The notes: a model not told the origin generated them from the letters alone. A stretch of 64,000 nt of DNA from Streptantibioticus ferralitis (GCF_029223525.1 NZ_JARHTQ010000004.1:248001-312000); one strand, 5' to 3'. Counted from the stretch's first letter, positions 52,042-60,348 are shown. Program-made: numbers and translations.

Positions 52042-52254
52042 ATGACGGAACAGAACCAGCAACCCACCGAGGACACCTGCGCCGAATGCGGCCGTCTGGC
52101 CACCGAGCGGGCGAAGGCTGAAGCGGAACGCGACCGGAGTCGGCAGGCGGACGTGGCGGTGTTGACCCGTAGGCACATGGCGGCATGCCACGCGGGCGAA
52201 TGGCTGCAATCCCGCCTCGCCGAGGTGAACGCGCGCAGCCGGGCCGCGCGGTGA
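52042..52254 (+). CDS. Small hypothetical protein (70 aa), leaderless
   Basis: Begins MTEQNQQPTEDTCAECGRLA, followed by a highly charged helix (TERAKAEAERDRSRQADVAV). The single CxxC could bind a metal with other residues. There is no ribosome site; TACCGT (52029-52034) ends seven bases before the ATG, so the mRNA is probably leaderless. Its stop overlaps the next gene's GTG. Not recognised. Confidence 0.7.
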   Translation: MTEQNQQPTEDTCAECGRLATERAKAEAERDRSRQADVAVLTRRHMAACHAGEWLQSRLAEVNARSRAAR

Positions 52255-52484
52255 CCGTCAAGGCGGTGCTGCGCTACGCGCTGCACAAGATCACGCGGCA
52301 CCCGGGCACCGATGTGACCTTCGAAGCGGAGTGCCTGCGCTGTGACTGGACGGCGGAGCCTGGCGACGACTCCGCACCGGTCGACATCGCCTGCATGAGC
52401 CATACGGGCCTCACCGGACACGACGGTTTCCGGCGCATCTGCACCTCGTTCGCCATCGTGGTTCGTGCCGACAACGCGGGCTGA
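52251..52484 (+). CDS. DUF7848-like Cys-containing small protein (77 aa)
   Basis: Residues FEAECLRCDWTAEP, VDIACMSHTGLTGHDGFRRI and CTSFAIVVRA match a small Streptomyces family with a likely zinc-binding CxxC...C...H arrangement (DUF7848 as I recall). GTG at 52251 overlaps the TGA of the 70-aa gene. Such genes travel with Scr1-type regulators. Function unknown. Confidence 0.75.
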   Translation: MTVKAVLRYALHKITRHPGTDVTFEAECLRCDWTAEPGDDSAPVDIACMSHTGLTGHDGFRRICTSFAIVVRADNAG

Positions 52485-52505
52485 CCGTCGCAGGCGCGGG
52501 GCGCC

Positions 52506-53663
52506 TCACCCGCCGCCAAGCGGCTCCCGATGCAGCGCCTCCGCCACCACCCCCGTGAACCGGTCGACCGTCTCCGTCCACTCCAGGTCCAGTGCTCTGC
52601 GGCGGGCCGCGTGGCCCATGGCGTTGCGGCGGCGCGGGTCCAGGGCCAGGCTGGCCCAGGCCGACGCGAAGGCGCTCTCGGTCGCGGTCAGCAGGCCCGT
52701 GTGGCCGTGGGCCACCGAATCGCGTAGGCCGGGGACGTCGAAGCCCACCGCGGGGGTGCGGCGGATGGCCGCCTCGGTGATGACCAGTCCCCAGCCCTCG
52801 ACGCGCGCGGGATGCAGCAACAGCCAGGCGTCGCACAGGAGTTGGTGCTTGCGGGACTCCGTCACACGTCCGGTGAACCGTACGCCCGGTCCGGCCAGCC
52901 GCTCCAGGCGGGCCCGCTCGGGGCCGTCGCCCGCGATGACCAGGGTGCCGCCGGTGACCGGGCGGACCCGCTCCCACAGTCGGATCAGCACGTCGATGCG
53001 TTTGTAGTCGGCGAGTCTGCCGAGAGCCAGGAAGAGCGGATCCGGTGCCTCCGGGGTGATCGCCGAAGCGTCCTCGACGCCGTTGGTGATGACCCGGATG
53101 CGGTCGGGGGCGACCCCGAGTTCGGTCAGTGCCAGTGCCGTTGAGGGGGAGACGGCGACGAAGAGGTTGCCGCGGTGGGCGCGCGGCATCAGCACCGCCT
53201 CGGCGTAGCGGCCCGCGGCGGCGATCGGCTGGGGGTAGCGGATGGGCCACAGCTCGCTGTGCACATGGTTGACCAGGCATACCGAAGGGGTGCCGCGCAG
53301 CCACAGCGGAGCGAGGTAGGGCAGCCCGTTGCAGACCTCGACCAGTAGATCGCAGCCGCGCAGACGGCGGCGGACGGCGACGGGTGCGCTGAGGAACTGG
53401 CTGTAGGCGCCGCCGTTTCTGATCACCTGGTACGGCCGGTCAGACCCCACCGGGCCGCCGCACAGCAGGGAGGCTCGGTGCCCCCGGTCGACCAGACCGC
53501 GAGCCAGCCGGTCGACGAGCAGCTCGGAGCCGCCCGCATGCGGGCTGGCCAGGTCGCGTCCGGCGAGGAAGGCGATGTGCAGCCGGTTGGGGATGGGGCG
53601 GGGGTCTCCGGCGGGTGGCACGGCGTACGGTGCCGGACGGGCGTGGGTGGGTCCGGTGGCCAT
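52506..53663 (-). CDS. GT4-family glycosyltransferase
   Basis: 385-aa GT-B retaining glycosyltransferase. N-domain: IAFLAGRDLASPHAGGSELL. C-domain: FLALGRLADYKRIDVLIRLW, VIAGDGPERARLERLAG and the nucleotide-sugar site HPARVEGWGLVITEAAI, which contains the EX7E pair. Donor and acceptor unknown. Start ATG at 53663. It is divergent from the TetR gene, and its promoter (TTGACG-17-TACGGT on the minus strand) contains regulon palindrome site 2. Confidence 0.92.
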   Translation of the reverse strand: MATGPTHARPAPYAVPPAGDPRPIPNRLHIAFLAGRDLASPHAGGSELLVDRLARGLVDRGHRASLLCGGPVGSDRPYQVIRNGGAYSQFLSAPVAVRRRLRGCDLLVEVCNGLPYLAPLWLRGTPSVCLVNHVHSELWPIRYPQPIAAAGRYAEAVLMPRAHRGNLFVAVSPSTALALTELGVAPDRIRVITNGVEDASAITPEAPDPLFLALGRLADYKRIDVLIRLWERVRPVTGGTLVIAGDGPERARLERLAGPGVRFTGRVTESRKHQLLCDAWLLLHPARVEGWGLVITEAAIRRTPAVGFDVPGLRDSVAHGHTGLLTATESAFASAWASLALDPRRRNAMGHAARRRALDLEWTETVDRFTGVVAEALHREPLGGG

Positions 53664-53725
53664 GAGCGGCGGCCTTTCGTCGTGGGGGACGAGAGGTGCG
53701 GGCTGGCAGGGCGTGCGGGGGTCTC

Positions 53726-53754
53726 ACCGTAGGCAGCTATTGACGGAACGTCAA
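53726..53754 (-). promoter_or_regulatory. Regulon palindrome site 2 within the glycosyltransferase promoter
   Basis: TTGACGGAACGTCAA at 53740-53754, between the divergent glycosyltransferase and TetR genes. Read on the minus strand, TTGACG (53754-53749) and TACGGT (53731-53726) are separated by exactly 17 bp. The same site is placed to autoregulate the TetR gene, whose own -10 may be TAGAAT near 53794. Confidence 0.78.
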
Positions 53755-53846
53755 CAATTCGCGCTCTCCGCCTCGTTGACGGTCACGCCCTCGCTAGAAT
53801 TGATCAACGCCGGGCATCCGGCGGTCGCACGGAGGGGGTCAGCGCC

Positions 53847-54557
53847 ATGAAGTCCGCCAAAGGTGACAGCGACGGCCCGGCATCCGGGCGGCGGTCCCGG
53901 CAGCGCCTCGCCCCCGAAGACCGCAGGCGGGCACTCATCGAGACCGCGCTCGACCTGTTCGCGTCCCGGCCCTACGACGCGGTGTCGGCGGACGATCTGG
54001 CCCGCGCCGCCGGAGTCTCCAGGCCGCTGCTCTACCACTACTTCGGCAACAAGTACGGCCTGTTCCTGGCCGCCCTCCAGCAGTGCGCCGACCGCCTGGA
54101 GCGCGCCGTGCGCACCGCCGCCCGCGCCGCGCCCCAGGACTGGCTCGGTGCGGGGATCGCGGCGTATCTGCACCACATCCACGGGGACGCGCTCGGCTAC
54201 ACCGCGCTGCTCGGCCACGGTTCCGGCACCGCCACCCGCGAGGAGGAGGCCATCCTGGACGGGGTGCGGGAGCGGATCCTGGAGTTGATCGTCGGGGGCA
54301 TGGCGCTGCCGGAGGCGCCCGCCCTGCTGCGCTCGGTGCTGCGCGGCTGGATCGGCCTGGTGGAGATGGTCTGCCGGGACTGGTTGCGCAGTGCGGACCG
54401 CCCCGCACCGGATGAACTGGCGGAGCTGCTACGGGAGTTGTTCGGCGCGGTTGTGCTGACCGCGGCCCGGCACGATCCGCGGCTGGCCGACGTGCTCAGC
54501 CGGGCACGCGGACTGGCGGGTGCCGGAGTCCAGGCTCCGGCGCCCGCCGCGCTGTGA
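53847..54557 (+). CDS. TetR-family regulator of the envelope cluster
   Basis: 236 aa. HTH at about 28-72 (VSADDLARAAGVSRPLLYHYFG) in the N domain, then a ligand-binding domain. ATG at 53847 with ACGGAGGGGG. Copies of TTGAC-N5-GTCAA lie directly upstream (53740) and directly downstream (54595) of this gene, and three more lie at other units of the neighbourhood. It is therefore the best candidate for the protein that binds them. The ligand is unknown; an acyl-lipid intermediate would fit the enzymes around it. Confidence 0.9.
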   Translation: MKSAKGDSDGPASGRRSRQRLAPEDRRRALIETALDLFASRPYDAVSADDLARAAGVSRPLLYHYFGNKYGLFLAALQQCADRLERAVRTAARAAPQDWLGAGIAAYLHHIHGDALGYTALLGHGSGTATREEEAILDGVRERILELIVGGMALPEAPALLRSVLRGWIGLVEMVCRDWLRSADRPAPDELAELLRELFGAVVLTAARHDPRLADVLSRARGLAGAGVQAPAPAAL

Positions 54558-54594
54558 CCCGTGGACACCGCCCGGTCCGGTCCTGCGGAAGTTA

Positions 54595-54623
54595 TTGACA
54601 CTTTGTCAACGTCTCCCTAACGT
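54595..54623 (+). promoter_or_regulatory. Regulon palindrome site 3 within the DUF3068 promoter
   Basis: TTGACACTTTGTCAA (54595-54609) flanked as TTATTGAC...GTCAAC. TTGACA is followed after exactly 17 bp by TAACGT (54618-54623), a good -10. A degenerate second copy (inverse of TGACGGAACGTTA) overlaps the -10. Transcription enters the DUF3068 operon. Confidence 0.8.
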
Positions 54624-54669
54624 TCCGTCAGCGCGAACCCGGTTCTCCGGTGCCGTCCAGGGAGACGCC

Positions 54670-55653
54670 ATGCATGGTCGCCGTACCGCCGCGTTCCTCG
54701 CCCTGGGTCTCGGGGCCTTCCTCATCGTCCTCGGCCCGCTGCTGCGCTGGTACGTCCTGCCCAGTGTGCAACTCGCGGCGTACGACCAGGACTTCACCGA
54801 CGTCAGCACCGGCACCGGCTACTACCTCGACCAGTCCACCGGTCGGCTGGCCTGGGGGCAGATCACGGTGGCCCGGCACACACTGGGCGACGCGGGAGCC
54901 GGACGGACGGTCGGCAAGGCGGTGTGGGACATCTCCACCCGGGTGGACACCCCGCGGACCAGCAAACTCGCGGACGCCCGGCAGGCGTTCAGCCTCAGTG
55001 TGCACCGCTGGGTCTTCGACCGGCACACCAACCGGTCGAACTCCTGCTGCGGCGGCGACACCGGGGCCGGTGCCGACGGCTACCTGAAGTACCCGTTCAA
55101 CGCCGGACACCGGTCGTACCTGGTGTGGGACGGCACCGCGGGCAGAGCCTACCGCGCGGACTTCACCGGTATCCGCACGCTCTACGGCAGGAGCTTCAAC
55201 CAGTACACGATGCGGGTACCGGCCACCCGGATCGGCACCATGCGGGTGCCGCCGTCGGTGGTGGGGCTGAAGCCCGGCGCGGATCCGGTGACCGCGGAGG
55301 AGTGGTACAGCAACCCGGAGGCGGTCAACCTCATCGACCCGCTCACCGGCGCGCCCGCCGGAGGATCCAGCCACCAGATCATCACCCTGCGACTGCCGGG
55401 CTCCACCAGGACCGCCGCGACCGCGCTCGATGTGGAGCTGCGCTCCACGCCCGGGACCGAGAAGGCACTGGTGGACGCGTACAAGGCCAAGCACGACGGC
55501 TTGGCGTTGCTGACCGGTCCGGTGCCGTACGTGCTGCTCGGTGTCGGCGCGGTCGGCGTGGCGGTCGGCGGCGTGCTGCTACGTCGGCCCAGGACCGTCG
55601 AGCGGGCGCCGGTGACCACCGGAGCGTTGCCGGTGGGGGGTGCGGCCCGGTGA
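54670..55653 (+). CDS. DUF3068 (PorA-like) membrane protein
   Basis: 327 aa. An N-terminal TM segment (AAFLALGLGAFLIVLGPLL), a long outside beta-rich region (VWDISTRVDTPRTSKLADAR, FPFNAGHRSYLVWD-like residues) and a C-terminal TM segment (GPVPYVLLGVGAVGVAVGGV). DUF3068 is the family named for PorA of actinobacteria; its role in Streptomyces is unknown. Two adjacent cysteines (NSCCGG) sit in the outer part. ATG at 54670 with AGGGAGA. First gene of a coupled operon (GTGA, ATGA overlaps). Confidence 0.88.
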   Translation: MHGRRTAAFLALGLGAFLIVLGPLLRWYVLPSVQLAAYDQDFTDVSTGTGYYLDQSTGRLAWGQITVARHTLGDAGAGRTVGKAVWDISTRVDTPRTSKLADARQAFSLSVHRWVFDRHTNRSNSCCGGDTGAGADGYLKYPFNAGHRSYLVWDGTAGRAYRADFTGIRTLYGRSFNQYTMRVPATRIGTMRVPPSVVGLKPGADPVTAEEWYSNPEAVNLIDPLTGAPAGGSSHQIITLRLPGSTRTAATALDVELRSTPGTEKALVDAYKAKHDGLALLTGPVPYVLLGVGAVGVAVGGVLLRRPRTVERAPVTTGALPVGGAAR

Positions 55654-56255
55654 GCGAGGCCACCGCCACCATGGCGCAGTTGCTGCGTGCGCTCGCCGTC
55701 ATCGGTCGGGACCGCAGCGGATTCCACCGACTGCGGGCCCGCTACTGCGTCCAGCAGGTCGCCGCCGCATGCGAGTTGGGCGGCCGCACCGTGGTCGACG
55801 TGGGCGGCGGTGACGGCTGGTGTGCCGAGGAGTTCCGGGCAGCCGGGGCGAGTTGCGTGGTCGTCGATCCGTGTCCGGTGCCCTCGCGCACCGGTCCGGC
55901 CACGGTCGTCGGGGACGGCTACTGGCTGCCGCTGCTGGAAGGGTCGGCCGATGTCTGCTACTGCTCCGACGTTCTCGGGCACGTACCGGACCCGGTGGGT
56001 CTCCTGGACGAGCTGATCAGGGTGGTACGGCCGCACGGCACGGTCCATCTGGCGTTCACCAACTGGTGCTCGCCGCGCGGGCGGGCCCCCGCACCGGTAC
56101 GGGTCGGCAGACTGCTGCGGCATGTCCGCAGCAGGCCGGACGTGGTGCTGGTGGAGGCCCGGCCGCGCTACGTCCCGCGCGGCCTCAAGGGCTTGTTGCG
56201 CGTTCCGCTGCTGCGCGGAGTCGCCGTGCAGGTGACCCTACGGAGGACCGGATGA
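55650..56255 (+). CDS. Class I SAM methyltransferase
   Basis: 201 aa. Motif I VVDVGGGDGWCAEEF, the motif II region VVVDPCPVP, and a motif IV-like CYCSDVLGHVPDPVGLLDEL. Length and VGGGDG resemble lipid/quinone-type Methyltransf_11 enzymes. GTG start overlaps the DUF3068 stop; its own stop overlaps the acyltransferase ATG. The substrate is presumably the lipid or glycan of this cluster. Confidence 0.85.
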   Translation: MSEATATMAQLLRALAVIGRDRSGFHRLRARYCVQQVAAACELGGRTVVDVGGGDGWCAEEFRAAGASCVVVDPCPVPSRTGPATVVGDGYWLPLLEGSADVCYCSDVLGHVPDPVGLLDELIRVVRPHGTVHLAFTNWCSPRGRAPAPVRVGRLLRHVRSRPDVVLVEARPRYVPRGLKGLLRVPLLRGVAVQVTLRRTG

Positions 56256-57664
56256 ACGGCTCGCAGGGGCGCCTGCGGCGCGGGGTCGGGGATCCTTTCG
56301 GGGGCTTCGCCCCCGAGTCCCCCTGCGGGGCGCGTACGGATCCCGGGGGGTTCGCTTCCCAGGCTCGGTCCGTCCGGCTGCCCTTCACCGCTGTCGACGA
56401 GACCGCCGATCTGCTGGAGCGGCGGGGTGAACCCAATGTGATCCTGCTGGAGTTGGCGGTCGGCGGTCGGCTGGACGAGGCCCGGCTGCGCACCGCCGTA
56501 CGGGACGCGCTCGGTGCGCATCCGATGGCCAGGGCGCGCAAGGCCGCCGACGGCCTCTGGCACTGTCGCAGCAGTTGGGAGATCCCGGCGGCGCCCGATC
56601 TCGATCCGCTGACGGTGGCCGCACCCGGCGCGCTCCGCGCTGACGAGCGCCGACAGGCGATGGACACCGCGGTACCGCTCGGCGTGTCACCGCTACTGCG
56701 GATACGGCTGCTGCCGGGCGGCGGTGACGGGGACCGGCTGCTGGTCGTCACCCACCATGCGCTGTTCGACGCCATCTCCTGCCTCGGCCTGGTCACCTCG
56801 GTCATCCGCCGGTACAACGGCGCCCCCGATCCCGTTGCCGAAGTGGATCCCGCGCTGGCACGCACCCTCCCGCCGCCCGCACCGGCACCGGTCAGGGCGC
56901 AGCGCGCCCGGCCCGCCCGTCCGGTCCGCGTCGCCCGGGTGGGGACCGCAGGCGCGGAAGGGTACGGATGCGTGCTGCACGCCCTCGGCGCCTCGGCCAC
57001 CGAGGCGCTGGCCACCGGTGCCCGCCGCCAGGGCGCGACCGTCAACGATCTGCTGATCACCGGGCTGGCGCTGGCACTTGCCCGATGGAACCGCGAACAC
57101 GGTGGTCAGGTCACCCCGTTGCGCATCACCATGCCGATCAACGCCCGCCCCGCGGACAGCCGCTTCGAGGTCATCAGCAACCTCTCCCGGCTGACCTCCA
57201 TCGACATCGCCGACGGCCGCGACCCGGCAGCACTGCTCGTCAGCGTCGCCCAGCAGACCCGGCTGGCCAAGCGGACCCAGGCCCCGGCAGGCGGCCCGGC
57301 CGCCCTCCTGCTGGGCGCGCCCCGACTGCCCTACGCGGTACGCAGGTCGCTGGTGCCCGTCGTACGGACCGTCGCCCGGCGGTACGCCGACACCACCATG
57401 CTCAGCAACCTGGGGCGACTGCCCGCGCTGCCGTCCTTCGACGGTGCGGGGCCGATCACCCATCTGTGGATGGCCGCACCGGCGCCCATGCCGCGCGGAC
57501 TGTCGGTCTCGGCGCTGACCGTGGAAGACCGGCTGCACCTCGCCGTACGGCACCGGCGCGGCGTGCTGGACACCGCCGCGGCCACCGCCTTCACCGGGCG
57601 GCTCGTCGCCGCCTTCGCCGAGCTGGCCGAACTACCGGCCGCGCCAGAGCAGTTGCCCATCTGA
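56252..57664 (+). CDS. PapA5/WES-like condensation-domain acyltransferase
   Basis: 470 aa. The chloramphenicol-acetyltransferase-like fold is shown by the active-site HHxxxD, in VTHHALFDAIS at about residue 170. The second-half blocks TVNDLLITGLALALARWNRE, ITMPINARP and TMLSNLGRLP are typical of PapA5/WS-DGAT proteins. These join acyl-CoA to alcohols or sugars. ATG at 56252 overlaps the methyltransferase stop, with GGAGGA upstream. Residues about 10-37 are coded by a GC-rich palindromic repeat (56293-56340) that looks inserted in frame; an alternative start after it cannot be excluded. Confidence 0.85.
   Translation: MNGSQGRLRRGVGDPFGGFAPESPCGARTDPGGFASQARSVRLPFTAVDETADLLERRGEPNVILLELAVGGRLDEARLRTAVRDALGAHPMARARKAADGLWHCRSSWEIPAAPDLDPLTVAAPGALRADERRQAMDTAVPLGVSPLLRIRLLPGGGDGDRLLVVTHHALFDAISCLGLVTSVIRRYNGAPDPVAEVDPALARTLPPPAPAPVRAQRARPARPVRVARVGTAGAEGYGCVLHALGASATEALATGARRQGATVNDLLITGLALALARWNREHGGQVTPLRITMPINARPADSRFEVISNLSRLTSIDIADGRDPAALLVSVAQQTRLAKRTQAPAGGPAALLLGAPRLPYAVRRSLVPVVRTVARRYADTTMLSNLGRLPALPSFDGAGPITHLWMAAPAPMPRGLSVSALTVEDRLHLAVRHRRGVLDTAAATAFTGRLVAAFAELAELPAAPEQLPI
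56291..56340. repeat. REP-like palindrome inside the acyltransferase 5' end
   Basis: CGGGGGC-TTC-GCCCCCG (56299-56315) with flanking GGATCC/GGGGATCC-like and CCCCCTGCGGGG stretches. It resembles the palindromes crowded at 60068-60345. It is translated in frame as a Gly/Pro/Phe-rich segment. Confidence 0.65.
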
Positions 57665-57692
57665 CCCGGAGCAGTCCAGAAGGAGACGTTTC

Positions 57693-58727
57693 GTGACCGA
57701 CCCCGCACCGTCCCGACTGCGCCTCCTCTACGAGGACCCGACTGTTCCGATCGCCTCCGGCGCCGAGCGGGCCCGCCGCCAACTGCGCATGATCGAACCG
57801 ACATTGGACCAGGCCCGCGAACCGCTGCGCATCCTCGACATCGGCTGCGGTGACGGCGAGGCCACCGCGGTGCTGGCCGCCCGCGCCCGCGGCCATACCG
57901 TCATCGGCGCCGACTGGTCCCGGCAGGCCCTGGACCGGGCCCGGCGGCACGGGTTGACCGTGGTGCGCGCCGGACTTGAGGAGCCGGGCCTGCCGTTTCC
58001 CGACGGCTCCCTGGACGTGGCCGTACTCAGTGAGGTCATCGAGCACCTGGTGGACACCGACGCGGCGTTGGAGGAGATCATCCGGGTGCTGCGCCCCGGT
58101 GGGTCGCTGTTGCTGTCCACCCCCAATCTCGCCGCGTGGTTCAATCGCGCACTGCTGCTCGGCGGCGTCCAGCCGGTTTTCACCGAGGTCAGCCTGCGCG
58201 GTATCTACGGCCGTCCCGGACGTGAAGTCGTCGGTCACCTACGGGTGTTCACGGCCAGGGCGTTGATGGGACTGCTTGACGCGCACGGTCTGGAGATCGT
58301 CTCGACCCGTGGCGCCTGCTACCACGACACCCCGGCACCGCTGCGGCCCCTCGACCGCTTCTTCAGGCTCTTTCCGTCGCTCGCCGCCGATCTGCTGGTG
58401 CACGCCCGCACCCCGCTCGGCTCGCACCCCGCGAAGCCGTCGGTACGGCCGCCCCTGCCCGATCCGGAGGACAGCATGCCGATCCGCAAGGAACTCCGCG
58501 AACTACTCGCCTGCCCGATCGACAAGGGGCCGCTGCTGTACGACGAGAGGTCCGACGCGCTGTACAACCCGAGACTGCGCCGCCGCTATCCGATCGTCGA
58601 CGGGATCCCCTATCTTCTGGCCGACCAGGCCGAGACCGTCGGACCTGCGGAGCACCACCGCCTGGTCGGCCGGGCGGCCGGGCCAGCCGCCCCGGACGGC
58701 CTCAATGACGTGCCGGCCCGCTACTAG
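57693..58727 (+). CDS. SAM methyltransferase fused to a Trm112-like domain
   Basis: 344 aa. The methyltransferase part (about 1-230) has ILDIGCGDGEATAVLA, VIGADWSRQAL and VAVLSEVIEHLVDTDAALEEIIRVLRPGG. Residues about 265-325 read ELRELLACPIDKGPLLYDER...RYPIVDGIPYLL, a Trm112/YcaR (UPF0434) domain that is normally a separate small protein. GTG start at 57693 with AGGAGA, 28 bp after the acyltransferase. It ends overlapping the convergent lipoprotein gene by 26 bp. The tail may help dock or stabilise the enzyme. Confidence 0.88.
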   Translation: MTDPAPSRLRLLYEDPTVPIASGAERARRQLRMIEPTLDQAREPLRILDIGCGDGEATAVLAARARGHTVIGADWSRQALDRARRHGLTVVRAGLEEPGLPFPDGSLDVAVLSEVIEHLVDTDAALEEIIRVLRPGGSLLLSTPNLAAWFNRALLLGGVQPVFTEVSLRGIYGRPGREVVGHLRVFTARALMGLLDAHGLEIVSTRGACYHDTPAPLRPLDRFFRLFPSLAADLLVHARTPLGSHPAKPSVRPPLPDPEDSMPIRKELRELLACPIDKGPLLYDERSDALYNPRLRRRYPIVDGIPYLLADQAETVGPAEHHRLVGRAAGPAAPDGLNDVPARY

Positions 58728-60009
58728 GCGGCGCGAGACGCAGACGTACGAACCGCGGCCGGTACAGGGCGACATCGCGGTTCACATTGGTGTCCACGGG
58801 CGCTGCCGGGGAGCCCAGCCAGTTCACGTCGTAGCCGACCAGCAGCCCGTCGCCGGTGGTGAACTCCGGGTGTGCCTGTGGGTTGTAGATCGCGGCGTTG
58901 CCCTGCGCCTCGCCGTCCTGCGGCAGCGGTGGGTCGAAGCCCGGGTCGGGACCGTGCCAGGGGCCCTGCGGCGAGCACGCCCAGTACGAGGTGAGCGCGG
59001 TCAGGCCGCTGGCCGCGGGGCCGCCCGCGTCCATGGTGAGCAGCACCCACGTACCGCCCAGGCGTACCACCGAGTACCCGGTGCCCACGCCCCGGCGTCC
59101 GCCGTTGCCGAGCACCGGCCTGGCGTGGGAGAGCAGCGGCTGCCAGCCGCCGCCGTCCCAGTACCGCCAGGCGGCGGCGTCCGCCAGCCGCCCCGACGGT
59201 ATCCGGGCGAGATAGGCGCGCGAGGACGCCGCGCCGCGGCCCGGCCCGTCGTCGCTGCCGAAGACGTACGTCCAACTGCCTTGGCGTACCGCCGTGGTAC
59301 CGAACAGCAACCGCTGTCCGGGCGCCGGGACGCTCCACTGGTCGGAGACCTTGGCGATGCCGGTGAGACGCAGGTCGGGCAGCGACAGTGTGGCCACCTC
59401 GGTGGCCAGCGGCACCCCGTAGAGCCACGGCGCGGGGGCGACGGCCCGATCCCACAGCAGCACCCGTACGACCTGCTCGGTGGCGCCCGGGGAACGCGGC
59501 TCCACGACCGCTTGCATGGGCCAACGCCAGATCTGCGGGTCGGCGTTGAGGTCGGGGAAGTACGAGCCGGGTTCCGCGAACGTACTGCCGAGCAGCGTCT
59601 GCCGCAGCCGACCGGTGCGGTCCATGACCAGCACCGCGTTGTGCACCCACGCGGGCATTCGCCCGCCCGAGGTGTCCCGCCACCAGTACGGCTGGCCCAG
59701 CGGGTTGGGCGGCGGGTGGACCCGGTCCAGGAAGGGATCGTCGGCCAGCCACAACGTGCGCCCGTCCGGCAGCCGGACCGAATGCGTGCCGTCCCCACCG
59801 GTCCACCCCACGGCGCGGGCGCCGTCGTCGCCGAACCGGCTGAACTCACCGGTCGTGGCGGTGTCCTCGCCCCAGGAGGAAATCCGCACCGCCGAGCAGC
59901 CGGCGACCTGCCGGGCTCCTCCGGAACATCCAGCGAGACCCAGGACCCCGACGAGAGACATCGCCACGATGGCGTTCCGCCATCGTGGCATGGCATGGTT
60001 CCGCGTCAC
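58702..60009 (-). CDS. Beta-propeller lipoprotein (DUF4185/GH43-like)
   Basis: 435 aa. The lipobox LGLAGC at about residues 24-29 predicts a membrane-anchored lipoprotein. The rest is a five-bladed-propeller-like pattern (HSVRLPDGRTLWLADDPFLD, WTYVFGSDDGP, LTSYWACSPQGPWHGPDP, LLVGYDVNWLGSP), as in DUF4185/GH43-like proteins. It may bind or trim a glycan outside the cell. GTG at 60009 or ATG at 59991; no strong ribosome site. Regulon palindrome site 4 lies 11 bp upstream of the GTG. Confidence 0.8.
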   Translation of the reverse strand: MTRNHAMPRWRNAIVAMSLVGVLGLAGCSGGARQVAGCSAVRISSWGEDTATTGEFSRFGDDGARAVGWTGGDGTHSVRLPDGRTLWLADDPFLDRVHPPPNPLGQPYWWRDTSGGRMPAWVHNAVLVMDRTGRLRQTLLGSTFAEPGSYFPDLNADPQIWRWPMQAVVEPRSPGATEQVVRVLLWDRAVAPAPWLYGVPLATEVATLSLPDLRLTGIAKVSDQWSVPAPGQRLLFGTTAVRQGSWTYVFGSDDGPGRGAASSRAYLARIPSGRLADAAAWRYWDGGGWQPLLSHARPVLGNGGRRGVGTGYSVVRLGGTWVLLTMDAGGPAASGLTALTSYWACSPQGPWHGPDPGFDPPLPQDGEAQGNAAIYNPQAHPEFTTGDGLLVGYDVNWLGSPAAPVDTNVNRDVALYRPRFVRLRLAPPSSGPARH

Positions 60010-60019
60010 GGCCGAGTTA

Positions 60020-60034
60020 TTGACGTCCCGTCAA
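60020..60034. promoter_or_regulatory. Regulon palindrome, site 4
   Basis: TTGACGTCCCGTCAA, flanked as TTATTGAC...GTCAAC. It lies 11 bp upstream of the lipoprotein gene start. Unlike sites 1-3, no TANNNT box sits 17 bp from it, so here it would act by covering the start region. Confidence 0.7.
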
Positions 60035-60067
60035 CAGCCGAAACCCCAGAAGGCGAGAGGGAACGGA

Positions 60068-60345
60068 ATCCGGGGGCTGTGCCCCCCGGACCCTCGTGGG
60101 GGCTGCGCCCTCGGATCCCCATCCGGGGGCCACGTTCGCAGCTGTGTGGGCTGTGTCCTACGGGCCGCGTCGGGCTGCGCCCCCGGACCCGGCGGGTTCT
60201 CAGCGTCCCTGGGTTGCGCCCCGCCCCCGCCTGCCGGAGCCTGCGCCCGGCACCCCCACCGAAGTTCGCCCCCCGCGGCGGACCGGGGACGCGCCCCCCG
60301 AACCCCCACCCCGGGGCGCGGCCCCCGGGGGACCGTTGAGGAGTG
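60068..60345. repeat. Cluster of REP-like GC palindromes
   Basis: Nearly the whole spacer before the FkbM gene consists of repeated GGGGGC-N3/4-GCCCCC-type palindromes (for example CCGGGGGCTGTGCCCCCCGG near 60071). Units are irregular in length and spacing. No gene is supported here. Confidence 0.65.
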
Positions 60346-60348
60346 GTC

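Noticed and set aside
53774-53790. A further TTGACGGTCA sequence before the TetR gene
   Set aside because: Only one arm of the regulon palindrome is present; the second arm is missing.
60068-60345. CRISPR array in the repeat-rich spacer
   Set aside because: The palindromes vary in length and spacing and there are no regular unique spacers or cas genes.
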